From contig OX638346.1 in NCBI GenBank assembly GCA_951813515.1, positions 372,001 to 436,000 of the forward strand: a stretch of DNA of 64,000 nucleotides, read 5' to 3'. The translations under genes and the position numbers were made by a program. The notes below the pieces were generated by a model that did no database searches, was not told the DNA's origin, and saw only the letters and a program-made list of their open reading frames with translations. How positions within the stretch are numbered: the stretch's first letter is position 1; the number at the start of each line of letters is the position of its first letter. Below, one piece after another: positions 18,254 to 27,893 of the stretch. Source of the DNA: an uncultured Pseudomonadales bacterium. Lineage in GTDB: Bacteria > Pseudomonadota > Gammaproteobacteria > Pseudomonadales > Azotimanducaceae.

Positions 18254-18715
18254 TTACGGCAAGGCTGTCGCGTCAGCGTCCAGGCACGCCCCGACTGCGG
18301 CTCCTGCCGCCAGGGCGCATGCCAGGCTTGCAGCCGCTTTCGCCTTCTTGCTCTTTGCCTTCGCTCCAGCTTTGGCGCAGCTGAACCATCCGACCGCAGA
18401 ACCACCTGCGCCTGTGACTGTGGCTCCCGCCGCTTGCGCGACTTTCGCCGCCGCCCTGCATGCGGAGTTCTTCTGTGCCTGTCTCTCCTGTTCCGTGTAG
18501 GCGGGCTGCATGCCAGCGCCAGGTCCGTAAATTTGATCGCCGGCGTATCCGCCGAGTACGATCGGCACTACCTCCTCATCATCGTCGTCGTCGTCTGCCC
18601 AAGCTATACCGGGCGCGTCCGGGATCAAGGACGATCCAAGCAGACCATAGCCGAACACCAACATGAATGCGACCGCAAACGCGGTCAGGTTTTTGATACT
18701 CAATCCTGAGTTCAT
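18254..18715 (-). CDS. Exported hypothetical protein with acidic and Ala-rich segments
   Basis: A 153-residue protein. The N terminus (LTAFAVAFMLVFGYGLLGSS, about 10-29) looks like a signal peptide or anchor. It is followed by a run of six Asp plus two Glu, then a central part with GDQIYGPGAGMQPAYTEQE, and finally an Ala/Lys/Gly-rich region with four Cys and small-residue hydrophobic stretches resembling glycine-zipper membrane segments. A strong AGGAG lies 8 bp before the ATG, which supports translation. The small membrane protein follows immediately. No homologue is recognised; function unknown. Confidence 0.6.
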   Translation of the reverse strand: MNSGLSIKNLTAFAVAFMLVFGYGLLGSSLIPDAPGIAWADDDDDDEEVVPIVLGGYAGDQIYGPGAGMQPAYTEQERQAQKNSACRAAAKVAQAAGATVTGAGGSAVGWFSCAKAGAKAKSKKAKAAASLACALAAGAAVGACLDADATALP

Positions 18716-18797
18716 TTCAAATGCTCCTCTTCTTCAACCGTCTCGCGGTCAACCGCTCGCTCAACGCGACTCCCGAGCCGTCAATTCACAACCGTGT

Positions 18798-18811
18798 TTA
18801 ACTCGCGTTAA
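18798..18811. promoter_or_regulatory. Palindrome TTAACTCGCGTTAA upstream of recombinase
   Basis: Inverted half sites TTAAC and GTTAA around a 4-bp centre, 21 bp before the recombinase start. The reverse complement of its first 13 bases recurs exactly at 19949-19961, over the stop codon of the same gene. It may be an operator or a recombinase-binding site. Confidence 0.5.
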
Positions 18812-18832
18812 CCGAAGCTGAGAGACGTAAAA

Positions 18833-19951
18833 ATGACCCTTGGATCCGTGCCTCATGCCCACCATCGCAAACCGATTCCCCCAATCCGCCATCGCTTCGG
18901 CCTACGGCCCTTGCTGCTCGTCTTCGTTCGCGACCTCGCGGAACGTTTGGAGAGCACCTACGACGCGACCGGAGGCTCGAAATACCTCGACATAGGGCTG
19001 GCGATCGGCCAGCTCCATACGGCGGCCCTGGCGGCCACCACCCGAAAGGCTTACGCCGGCGCGCTACGCCGCTTCGACGACTGGCTTAACGAACGACCGC
19101 CCACCGACAGGCTCCTCGCGAGGCACCTCGACGAGATGTTCTGGCGGGGCCTCGCCCCGGCCAGCGCCGTACTCGTGGTTGCCGCCCTCCGGCGCGCGGT
19201 TCGCGATCTGAACAGGGCTGGCGGTCGTTGCTGCGAGCATCCCGTCGGCCCCGTGACGCTCGAGCGGCTTGAGCGGTACCGTCGCGAAGGCGCCGATCGG
19301 GGGCGCGGACAAGCCCGTCCCCTTCTCTGGGAGGACGCCGACAGGATGAGCGAGTGCGCCGAGGCCCGAGGCGATGCGCGGGGCGCGCGCGATGCGGCCC
19401 TGGTTGGCGTCGCCTCCCACGCACTGCTACGCGTCTCGGAGGTCTCCGGTCTGGACGCCGAGGACGTGTCGCCGCAACGCGACGGCTCCGCGCTCGTGAA
19501 GATCCGTCGGAGCAAGACCGACCAGTATGGAGAGGGCGCAGTTCTCCACGTCTGCAAGGACGCCGCCGAACGCCTTGGGCGGTGGATGACCCTAGCCAGC
19601 ATCGAGTCCGATCCCTTATTTCGTCCGGTCAATGGCGGTGCCATCAAGGCGGCGCGTCTGGGAACCAGCGCCATCCGCGCAGCGATCAAACGCCGGGCGG
19701 CCCAAGCCGGGATCGCCCGGCGCGTATCGGGTCACTCGCTCCGCGTCGGCGCCGCCCAGTCGCTGGCCGAGCGCGGCGTGTCGCTGGTGGAACTTCAGGT
19801 GATCGGGCGCTGGACGTCGCCTGCGATGCCGGGCCGCTACACGCGCGGGCAGGAAGCGGCGAGAAGCGCCGTGGCCCGACTCCGAGGCAACAAGAACAAA
19901 GTTGCATATGCCGCTTGCAAGTCGAGAAAAATTAGCGTTATGCTCGAGTAA
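18833..19951 (+). CDS. XerD-like tyrosine recombinase
   Basis: A 372-residue recombinase. A SAM-like N-terminal domain (about 65-155, AATTRKAYAGALRRFDDWL) precedes a catalytic domain with Arg200 (ALLRVSEVSGLDAEDV), Lys228 (RRSKTDQYGEG), His301-x-x-Arg304 (SGHSLRVGAAQSLAERG), Trp327 at the second His/Trp position (IGRWTSPAM) and Tyr336 (GRYTRGQ). All key residues are present. It is transcribed divergently from the small exported/membrane gene pair and is bracketed by a 13-bp inverted repeat. Host and target site are unknown. Confidence 0.9.
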   Translation: MTLGSVPHAHHRKPIPPIRHRFGLRPLLLVFVRDLAERLESTYDATGGSKYLDIGLAIGQLHTAALAATTRKAYAGALRRFDDWLNERPPTDRLLARHLDEMFWRGLAPASAVLVVAALRRAVRDLNRAGGRCCEHPVGPVTLERLERYRREGADRGRGQARPLLWEDADRMSECAEARGDARGARDAALVGVASHALLRVSEVSGLDAEDVSPQRDGSALVKIRRSKTDQYGEGAVLHVCKDAAERLGRWMTLASIESDPLFRPVNGGAIKAARLGTSAIRAAIKRRAAQAGIARRVSGHSLRVGAAQSLAERGVSLVELQVIGRWTSPAMPGRYTRGQEAARSAVARLRGNKNKVAYAACKSRKISVMLE

Positions 19952-19961
19952 CGCGAGTTAA
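19949..19961. repeat. Inverted copy TAACGCGAGTTAA at recombinase 3' end
   Basis: Exact reverse complement of 18798-18810. Its first three bases are the TAA stop of the recombinase gene. The two copies bracket the gene almost exactly, as terminal sites or paired regulatory sites would. Confidence 0.5.
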
Positions 19962-20751
19962 TCATCTATTTTTTGTTCTTCTTAACGGACAGACAGACTC
20001 TACTACTCATTCCCTGCCAACGTCACAAGCGCCAACCCCTCATTTCTCGCTGGTATTCCTCCGGCCCGCCCGGTGTAGCGTCCCGAAGCCACGGACCCGC
20101 GCCCTGCCCATTGACCTGCTTCCGATCCGCTGAGTCTGCTCCACAGCATCGTCGGCTTTCGCAACGGCTCCGGCATTCCCACCGCAACGGGAAACCGCGA
20201 CCGTTGCCGGGGCTTGCCGCGGCCGGTCCCATCAAGTCGTAAAACGTGCCGCCACGGGGCGCGCGTTCCTACCACCAAACCAGTAGTTGCTCCCGTACCC
20301 GTTCTGCACAAACGTCAACAAGTCTAGTTAAATCATTGTGTTGATGGAATTTCTCTGCTGAGGCAGTGTTCAGAATGTGATCGCGCGGGATCGGACTCCC
20401 TGCCATCCGGCAGTTTCAGCCGGCGGGGTATCCGGTTTCACCCTCCGATGCGCAGATCCCCGACTGCCGCCTCCACCGAAAGGGGCACCATCTCCCCTCT
20501 ATTTGCCGTCGCCGCACGTCCAGATCATCGTAGGCGAGTCATCGCGCACTGGCGCTACATGAATGACTCCGTGCACCAGGCGCCCGACGGTTACCTTGAA
20601 TGACATCGGCATCGCAGCGGAGATGAGTGCAACTGCGCGCCTATCGAAGTGGGCATAGCCTCTAAGAAAGCGCGACGCGTGCATGTGGGCATCGCCGTGG
20701 TAACTGAGTGCGCGATTGGAACGATATATTTCTCAGAATCAATATGTTGTG
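19962..20751. other. Stretch without a recognisable gene
   Basis: About 790 bp between the recombinase and the hairpins downstream of dtd. Readings of 60-100 codons exist on both strands (for example 20003-20311 and 20499-20684, minus), but none has a convincing start, composition or family resemblance. It probably marks the right-hand part of the accessory region, or decayed DNA. Confidence 0.5.
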
Positions 20752-20821
20752 GTCCGATCGTTATCGGACAAGCCCACCTACCACTCTGTCGATCTTGCCG
20801 CTAACGCGGCAAGTCCGACAG
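20752..20821 (-). terminator. Two stem-loops downstream of dtd, possible terminator
   Basis: First hairpin: GTCCGAT-CGTT-ATCGGAC at 20752-20769. Second: CTTGCCGC-TAAC-GCGGCAAG at 20794-20813, extended by outer arms CTGTC (20786-20790) and GACAG (20817-20821). The second begins 5 bp after the dtd stop on the minus strand. Neither has a clear T tract, so termination may be inefficient or need Rho. Confidence 0.5.
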
Positions 20822-20825
20822 GCTG

Positions 20826-21263
20826 TTAGCCTTCGAGCAGAATCGTCACCGGGCCGTCGTTGACCAGGCTGACCTGCATGTCGGCACCGAAGACGCCGGT
20901 TGCGACGTGCTGCCAGCGCTGTTTCATCGCCGCGACATAGTGTTCGTAGAGAGCGCTGGCCCTTTCCGGTTCCGCTGCGTGCCCAAAGCTCGGCCGGTTG
21001 CCTCGCGAGGTGTCCGCTGCCAGCGTGAACTGCGAGACGACCAGGACGCTGCCGCCGACATCCACCACGGAGCGGTTGATCGGCTTCGACGCGTCGGCGA
21101 AAACGCGTAGCGCGAGGGTCTTCGCCGCCAACCGTTCCGCCTGTGCCTCGGTGTCATCAAGGAACACCCCCAGGAAAACGAGCAGCCCGTGGTCGATTCG
21201 CGCCGCGGTGTCGCCGCCGATGGCGACCGATGCGCCGGCAACGCGTTGGCACAACGCCCTCAC
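20826..21263 (-). CDS. dtd: D-aminoacyl-tRNA deacylase
   Basis: A 145-residue DTD1-type enzyme that hydrolyses D-aminoacyl-tRNA (and Gly-tRNA-Ala), protecting translation. Both signature motifs are present: SQFTLAADTSRGNRPSF (SQFTL, near residue 77) and VNDGPVTILLEG (the NxGPxT type, near the C terminus), which form the Gly-cisPro chiral selector across the dimer. Length is normal. It is divergent from the PP-loop gene. Confidence 0.96.
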   Translation of the reverse strand: MRALCQRVAGASVAIGGDTAARIDHGLLVFLGVFLDDTEAQAERLAAKTLALRVFADASKPINRSVVDVGGSVLVVSQFTLAADTSRGNRPSFGHAAEPERASALYEHYVAAMKQRWQHVATGVFGADMQVSLVNDGPVTILLEG

Positions 21264-21383
21264 GGCAGGCCCCCTTCACGCGGGCCCGACAGGAACGTCG
21301 CGCGTGGCGTCCCGTGCCGGCGTCGCCATTTCCGACCTCCGTAGCGGGCGAAGCCGGGACACCGACCGGCTACAATACGTTGC

Positions 21384-22421
21384 ATGAAGAAAGCCATTGC
21401 GCTCATCTCCGGCGGACTCGACTCCATGTTGGCGGCAAAGGTCGTCCAGGAGCAAGGCGTGCATGTCGAGGGACTCAATTTCTACACCGGTTTCTGCGTG
21501 GAGGGCCACACCCATGCCATCCGCGAGAAACACCGGTCCAGGCCGCGCCGGAATAACGCGCTCTGGGTCGCGGAGCAGCTCGGCATCAAGCTGCACATCA
21601 TCGATGTGTCCTCCGAGTACAAGGACATCGTGATCAACCCGAAGTACGGCTATGGCCAGAACCTGAACCCATGCCTCGATTGCAAGATCTTCATGGTCAA
21701 CAAGGCCCTGGCATGGGGCATGGAGGAGCGGGATTTCGACTTTGTCCTAACCGGCGAGGTGATCGGTCAACGGCCGAAGTCGCAGCGCAAGGAAACCATG
21801 CCGATCATCGCGCGCGAATCCGGCGCCGACGACCTCCTGCTGCGGCCCCTGTGCGCAAAGAACCTGACCCCGACAAGACCCGAACGCGAAGGCTGGGTGG
21901 ACCGCGCCGCCCTGTACGGTTTCCATGGCCGCAACCGCAAGCCGCAGATGGCGCTGGCGGAGTCGTTCGGCTTTTCGGACTATGCACAGCCGGCCGGCGG
22001 CTGCTGCTTCCTGACGGACGCCCAATACGCCTCGAAGTTGCAGGACCTGTGGGACGCCCGTGGCGAGCGAGATTACGAACTCGACGACATCATGCTGCTC
22101 AAGGTGGGACGCCACATCCGACCCGCCAGCCACTACAAGCTGATCGTCGGGCGCGAGGAAGGCGAGAACCGATACCTCGAGGGCTATCGCAAGCGCTTTC
22201 TGCACATGCGAACCACCGGGTTCCCCGGACCGCTGGCGCTGATCGATGGCGCGCCGAAGCGCCGTGACCTGACGCTTGCCGCGCGCATTCTGGCCCGCTA
22301 TAGCCGGGGCCGCACCTTGCCGCGCGTCGACGTCAGCGCCCACCACACCGATGGTGTGGTGGAAATGCTCAACGTCGAACCGTTGTCGCCGACGGACCTG
22401 CCGGCATCGTGGCATGTCTGA
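21384..22421 (+). CDS. PP-loop ATPase, MnmA/ThiI-like tRNA-modification type
   Basis: A 345-residue protein with an N-terminal PP-loop SGGLDSMLAAKV (residues 9-20) that adenylates a substrate. A CxxC lies in NPCLDCKIFM and further conserved blocks are LTGEVIGQRPKSQ, LLRPLCAK and PAGGCCFLTD. The fold and motifs resemble tRNA-thiolating enzymes such as MnmA and ThiI, but the C-terminal half differs from both. It overlaps a TusA-like sulfur-carrier gene by 13 bp, which supports a sulfur-transfer role. Target position and substrate are not identifiable from sequence. Cytoplasmic. Confidence 0.8.
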   Translation: MKKAIALISGGLDSMLAAKVVQEQGVHVEGLNFYTGFCVEGHTHAIREKHRSRPRRNNALWVAEQLGIKLHIIDVSSEYKDIVINPKYGYGQNLNPCLDCKIFMVNKALAWGMEERDFDFVLTGEVIGQRPKSQRKETMPIIARESGADDLLLRPLCAKNLTPTRPEREGWVDRAALYGFHGRNRKPQMALAESFGFSDYAQPAGGCCFLTDAQYASKLQDLWDARGERDYELDDIMLLKVGRHIRPASHYKLIVGREEGENRYLEGYRKRFLHMRTTGFPGPLALIDGAPKRRDLTLAARILARYSRGRTLPRVDVSAHHTDGVVEMLNVEPLSPTDLPASWHV

Positions 22422-22684
22422 CGGCACCGCCGACTGAGGTCTGTGTGGCGCAAGAAAACCGTCAACGACTGGACGCCCGCGGACTGCTCTGCCCCCTGCC
22501 GGTCATTCGCACCCAGGAGCGTGTCCACGACCTCGCTCCGGGGACACTGCTCGATATCCTCGCGACCGATCCCGGTGTGATGCAGGACATTCCGGCGTGG
22601 TCCCGCGTTCACGGCCATGTCGTGGTTTCGACCGAGCAGGATCGCGGGTGTATTCGCATCACTATCGAAGTGTGCGAGACTTGA
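22409..22684 (+). CDS. TusA-family sulfur carrier protein
   Basis: A 91-residue small protein with the family motif LDARGLLCPLPVIRTQE, whose CPxP cysteine carries persulfide sulfur. The GTG start at 22409 overlaps the preceding PP-loop gene; a GTG at 22445 (before AQENRQRLDARG) would give a more usual length of 79 residues. Coupling to the PP-loop ATPase suggests it supplies sulfur to that enzyme. I do not assign tusA because paralogues serve several pathways. Confidence 0.87.
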   Translation: MACLTAPPTEVCVAQENRQRLDARGLLCPLPVIRTQERVHDLAPGTLLDILATDPGVMQDIPAWSRVHGHVVVSTEQDRGCIRITIEVCET

Positions 22685-22707
22685 ACCCGGACGAAACGGC
22701 GTAACCA

Positions 22708-22745
22708 ACGCACCGACACGCACTAACACGCACCAGAACGGTGCA
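22708..22745 (+). promoter_or_regulatory. Probable NtrC enhancer site with phased half sites
   Basis: GCACC-AGAAC-GGTGC at 22730-22744, followed by A, is an inverted repeat matching the NtrC-type consensus TGCACC-N5-GGTGCA except for the first base. It ends a run of three 10-bp units beginning ACGCAC (22708, 22718, 22728), so half sites recur once per helical turn. It lies about 190 bp upstream of the predicted glnA transcription start, a workable enhancer distance for sigma-54 activation. Confidence 0.6.
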
Positions 22746-22796
22746 TCATGCCGAGTCGTGCACCACGGCAGGCACCATCGGTCACACCCAGTGTGT

Positions 22797-22834
22797 CAAG
22801 AGTGTGCCGACAAGAGTGCCGACAAGAGTGCCGA
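22797..22834. repeat. Short tandem repeat CAAGAGTGCCGA
   Basis: Two exact 12-bp copies (22811-22822 and 22823-22834) preceded by a copy with two extra bases (22797-22810). It sits between the NtrC-like site and the sigma-54 promoter of glnA. It may set spacing or DNA flexibility; no binding protein is suggested by the sequence. Confidence 0.7.
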
Positions 22835-22905
22835 GTAGTGGAGTTCGGCCGTACGCGCGCGCCTGTTTCGCCTGCAATGTGCCGCAAGGCAACGAGGACG
22901 CCGCA

Positions 22906-22921
22906 TGGCACCGATATTGCT
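22906..22921 (+). promoter_or_regulatory. Sigma-54 promoter of glnA
   Basis: TGGCAC-CGATA-TTGCT is a perfect match to the RpoN consensus (TGGCAC-N5-TTGCW) with the GG and GC dinucleotides 12 bp apart. Transcription should begin near 22933, giving a leader of about 107 nt before glnA. Together with the upstream NtrC-like site and the downstream ntrBC genes this indicates nitrogen-limitation control. Confidence 0.9.
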
Positions 22922-23039
22922 TAACACATAGGGAACCAGCAGAAAGAGGTCGAGTTCCTCGAACTTCGGTTCGTCGGCGGCGTCACGGCGGCTTCGCCAA
23001 GTCAATCAATTTTTGCAAAACAACGGAGCGGAATCCGAA

Positions 23040-24452
23040 ATGGCAGAAAACACGTTAAAACTGATCAGCGACAACGATGCGAAGTGGGTGGACCTGCGAT
23101 TTACCGACCCCAAGGGCAAGGAGCAGCACACGACGATCCCGGCGGGCCGCCTGGACGCGGAAGCCTTCGCGGACGGCATCATGTTCGACGGCTCGTCCGT
23201 CGCCGGATGGAAGAGCATCAACGAATCCGACATGATGCTCATGCCGGACGATACGACCCCCGTGGTCGATCCCTTTCGCGACGATACGACCGTCAACGTG
23301 CGTTGCGACATCATCGAGCCCACGACGATGCAGCCGTACGGACGCGACCCCCGTTCGACCGCCCGGCTTGCCGAGCAGTACCTGATTTCGACCGGCATTG
23401 GCGACGAAGCCTTCTTCGGCCCGGAAGCCGAGTTCTTCGTCTTCGACGATGTCCGCTGGAAGGTCGACATGTCCGGGTGCTCCTACGCGGTATCCGCAGA
23501 GGAAGCCGCCTGGGAGTCGAACACCGAATTCGAAGGCGGCAACCTGGGCCACCGTCCAAGGGTCAAGGGCGGGTACTTCCCGGTCCCGCCGGTCGATTCC
23601 GGCGCCGACCTCAGGAGCGCGATGTGTAGCGCGATGCAGGCCATGGGGATAGAGATCGAGGTACACCACCACGAGGTGGGGACCGCCGGCCAGGGCGAGA
23701 TCGGCGCACGCTTCAACACGCTGGTCAAAAAGGCGGACGAACTGCAGATCTACAAGTACTGCGTGCACAACGTAGCGCAGGCCTACGGCAAGACGGCGAC
23801 ATTCATGCCCAAACCGCTGGTGGGCGACAACGGCAATGGCATGCACGTGCACCAGTCCATCTCCAAGGGTGGCGAAAACGTGTTTTTCGGTGACGGCTAT
23901 GCCGGATTGTCGGAAACTGCCCTCTACTACATCGGCGGCATCATGAAGCACGCCCGGGCGTTCAACGCATTCACCAACGCGACCACCAACTCCTACAAGC
24001 GCCTGGTGCCCGGCTTCGAAGCGCCGGTCCTGCTCGCCTATTCGGCGCGCAACCGTTCCGCTGGCGTCCGGATTCCCTACGTGCAGGGAGGCAATCCGAA
24101 GGCCTATCGCACCGAGGTCCGCTTCCCGGACTCCGCAGGCAATCCGTACCTGACCTTCGCGGCCATGCTGATGGCGGGCATCGACGGCATTCAGAACAAG
24201 ATTCACCCGGGCGACCCGTTCGACAAGGATCTCTACGATCTGGCCCCGGAGGAACTCGAAGGCGTTCCCACCGTGTGCGCTTCGCTGGAGGAAGCGCTCG
24301 CAGAACTCGATGCCGACCGCGGTTTCCTGACCGCCGGCGGCGTCTTCAGCGATGACCAGATCGACGGTTACATCGAACTCAAGCAGGAAGAAGTGGAAGT
24401 GCTGCGCATGACCACGCACCCCGCCGAGTTCCAGATGTACTACTCCGTCTGA
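23040..24452 (+). CDS. glnA: Type I glutamine synthetase
   Basis: A 470-residue enzyme that makes glutamine from glutamate, ammonia and ATP; it forms dodecamers in the cytoplasm. Conserved blocks are [39 protein letters not shown] and [29 protein letters not shown] contains the tyrosine that GlnE adenylylates, so activity is probably covalently regulated. I place the start at the ATG at 23040 ([10 protein letters not shown]), preceded by GGAG, rather than the TTG 27 bp upstream. Expression should depend on the sigma-54 promoter at 22906-22921. Confidence 0.98.
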   Translation: MAENTLKLISDNDAKWVDLRFTDPKGKEQHTTIPAGRLDAEAFADGIMFDGSSVAGWKSINESDMMLMPDDTTPVVDPFRDDTTVNVRCDIIEPTTMQPYGRDPRSTARLAEQYLISTGIGDEAFFGPEAEFFVFDDVRWKVDMSGCSYAVSAEEAAWESNTEFEGGNLGHRPRVKGGYFPVPPVDSGADLRSAMCSAMQAMGIEIEVHHHEVGTAGQGEIGARFNTLVKKADELQIYKYCVHNVAQAYGKTATFMPKPLVGDNGNGMHVHQSISKGGENVFFGDGYAGLSETALYYIGGIMKHARAFNAFTNATTNSYKRLVPGFEAPVLLAYSARNRSAGVRIPYVQGGNPKAYRTEVRFPDSAGNPYLTFAAMLMAGIDGIQNKIHPGDPFDKDLYDLAPEELEGVPTVCASLEEALAELDADRGFLTAGGVFSDDQIDGYIELKQEEVEVLRMTTHPAEFQMYYSV

Positions 24453-24474
24453 TCCAACCCCTCGAGCGAACTGC

Positions 24475-24497
24475 GATGGCGGCACCACGCCGCCATC
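24475..24497 (+). terminator. Hairpin after glnA
   Basis: GATGGCGGC-ACCAC-GCCGCCATC, a perfect 9-bp stem starting 23 bp after the glnA stop. There is no T tract, so it may be an attenuator or an RNA-stabilising element that sets glnA expression above that of the downstream ntrBC genes. Confidence 0.6.
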
Positions 24498-24609
24498 ACG
24501 GTTCGCCGGCAAGTGCAATTTCCCGCGCATCGAAGGTGCGCGGTCCTACACCTGGCGCCGACCCCGGCTGTCAGGCTCAACACACGTTTCGAGGCAAACT
24601 CCCTGCCTG

Positions 24610-25215
24610 ATGACGGGGCCAGTTCGATTGCAGATCCTGCGTCTGCCACGGTCTCCCGTGACGGCGAGGCGGCTCTCTGGCGCGCTGCTCGCGCTGGCGG
24701 CATTGGCAGACGCAGATACGAAGATCTACCGATACGAAGATGCGCAAGGCATCACCGTATTCGCGGACCGAGCCGCCGCAGACCGGCAGGAGGTCGCACT
24801 TCCCGGAGTCAACACCTACATCCCCGCAGAACCAAAGGAATCCGTCCCCGCTCCTCCGCCGGCGGATGTGACGGGATCTTACCGATCCCTGTCCGTCACC
24901 GGCCCGGGCGATGGAGAGACGATTCGTCGCAACGGGGGCAATGTACGCGTGACAGGGCGAATCGAGCCCAGGATGCGCGAAGATCACCGCGTGGTATTGC
25001 TCGTGAACGGCGCCATGACATCGCTCGAAGCCCTGCAAGACAGTGTCCGCTCCCCTGCCGAAACCCACAACGACATTGAATTCGCGCTCACGGGAGTCGC
25101 GCGAGGCCCCCACACGGTGCGAATCGCCGTCCTGGACCGGGAGCACAACGTCCTGATTCAGAGTGCCCCCGTCCGTTTCCACCTGCTTCGCGCGGCCACG
25201 GGACAACGCCGATAG
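24610..25215 (+). CDS. DUF4124-domain exported protein
   Basis: A 201-residue protein with a basic N terminus and a weak hydrophobic segment (about 21-34, LSGALLALAALADA) that may be a signal peptide. The DUF4124 domain follows (TKIYRYEDAQGITVFAD), then a Pro-rich linker and a beta-rich C-terminal region (about 95-193). Genes of this kind are commonly found between glnA and ntrB in Gammaproteobacteria. Function is unknown; an envelope location is inferred. Confidence 0.82.
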   Translation: MTGPVRLQILRLPRSPVTARRLSGALLALAALADADTKIYRYEDAQGITVFADRAAADRQEVALPGVNTYIPAEPKESVPAPPPADVTGSYRSLSVTGPGDGETIRRNGGNVRVTGRIEPRMREDHRVVLLVNGAMTSLEALQDSVRSPAETHNDIEFALTGVARGPHTVRIAVLDREHNVLIQSAPVRFHLLRAATGQRR

Positions 25216-25342
25216 TCCCGGCCCTTGAGAGTTTTGACAGTTTGACGCCCACGGGGCAACGCACTATTTTGGTGCACACATTTCTCAACTTGTTGCACGG
25301 CACCGGGAAAATCCCAGCCAATACGGTGCCCACGGACCGCGA

Positions 25343-26459
25343 ATGCATATGGACCGATTTTTGCAGCGCTATCTCCAGTCCGGTTTTCGCGGGCACAAAC
25401 GGCGCGACAAAATGATGGCCCAGGCCCCAGAGATACTTGATCAGCTCGCCACGGCTGTGGTCGTTCTGGACAACACGCTGCGCGTCGGCTACCTCAACCA
25501 GGCGGCGGAATCCCTCTTCGGCAAGTCCTCCCAGCGCATCGTCGGCAAGGAAGTGCGCGAGCTGTTCGTCGATCCCGCCGAGCGGGCGTCGGCGCTCAGA
25601 AACACCCTTGAGACAGGCCAGCCATACACCAAGCGTCGGGCGGTGCTCAAAAGCAACGGCCACGGCGACCTGCGCGCCGACTACTCGGTCGAACTGCTCG
25701 ACAACGGCGAACTCCTGATCGAGATCGAACCGCTCGACCGATTCTTGAGGATCAATCGAGGCGATGAACACCTCGAACTGCAGGAAACGACGCGCAAGCT
25801 GGTGCGCGGACTTGCGCACGAAATCAAGAATCCCCTGGGGGGCATACGCGGGGCCGCGCAGCTACTCGAAAGGGAACTGACGAACGGAGGCCAGCGGGAG
25901 TACACGAAGGTCATCATCGAGGAAGCGGACCGCCTGAGAAACCTGGTCGACCGCATGCTGGGATCCAACGAGCGGCCACGATTCGAACAGGTCAACATTC
26001 ATCGCGTCCTCGAGCGTGTCGTGCAGCTTATCGAAGCCGAGTGCCCGAACCGCATTGTCTTCGTGCGCGACTACGACCTGGGCCTGCCTGAAATCGAGGG
26101 CGATCCCGGCAAGCTGATCCAGGCGATACTCAACATCGCGCGCAACGCCAAGGAAGCGTTGGTCGACACGCCGGGTCCGCGCATCAGCCTGTCGACCCGC
26201 GCCGTGCGGCAATACACCATCGGGCGCCACCGGCACCGCGTGGTCGTCAAGGTCGAAATTGTCGACAACGGTCCGGGGATACCGGCAGACATCGCCGACC
26301 GCATCTACTACCCGATGATCAGCGGCCGGCCCGATGGAACGGGACTTGGTCTTTCCATCACCCAGAACATCATCGGTCAGCACAGCGGCGTGATGGAGTG
26401 CGACAGCGCGCCCGGGAAGACGGCATTCGCGCTGTACATACCACTGGAGCAGCCGAACG

Positions 26460-26467
<8 letters not shown>
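25343..26467 (+). CDS. glnL: Nitrogen regulation sensor kinase NtrB
   Basis: A 374-residue cytoplasmic histidine kinase/phosphatase that controls NtrC in response to PII proteins. An N-terminal PAS domain (about 26-130, LATAVVVLDNTLRVGYLNQAAE) precedes the HisKA domain with phospho-acceptor His159 (RGLAHEIKNPLGG) and a HATPase domain with VDNGPGIP and GTGLGLSITQN boxes. It overlaps ntrC by 8 bp. The ATG at 25343 gives about 22 residues before the PAS domain; ATGs just downstream are possible alternatives. Confidence 0.96.
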
Positions 26468-27869
<1,402 letters not shown>

Positions 27870-27893
27870 CCTGGGCCTGCCCCCGAGCACGAC

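Noticed and set aside
23055..24530. 491-codon minus-strand reading opposite glnA
   Set aside because: An antisense shadow caused by codon bias in glnA; no start signal or recognisable domain.
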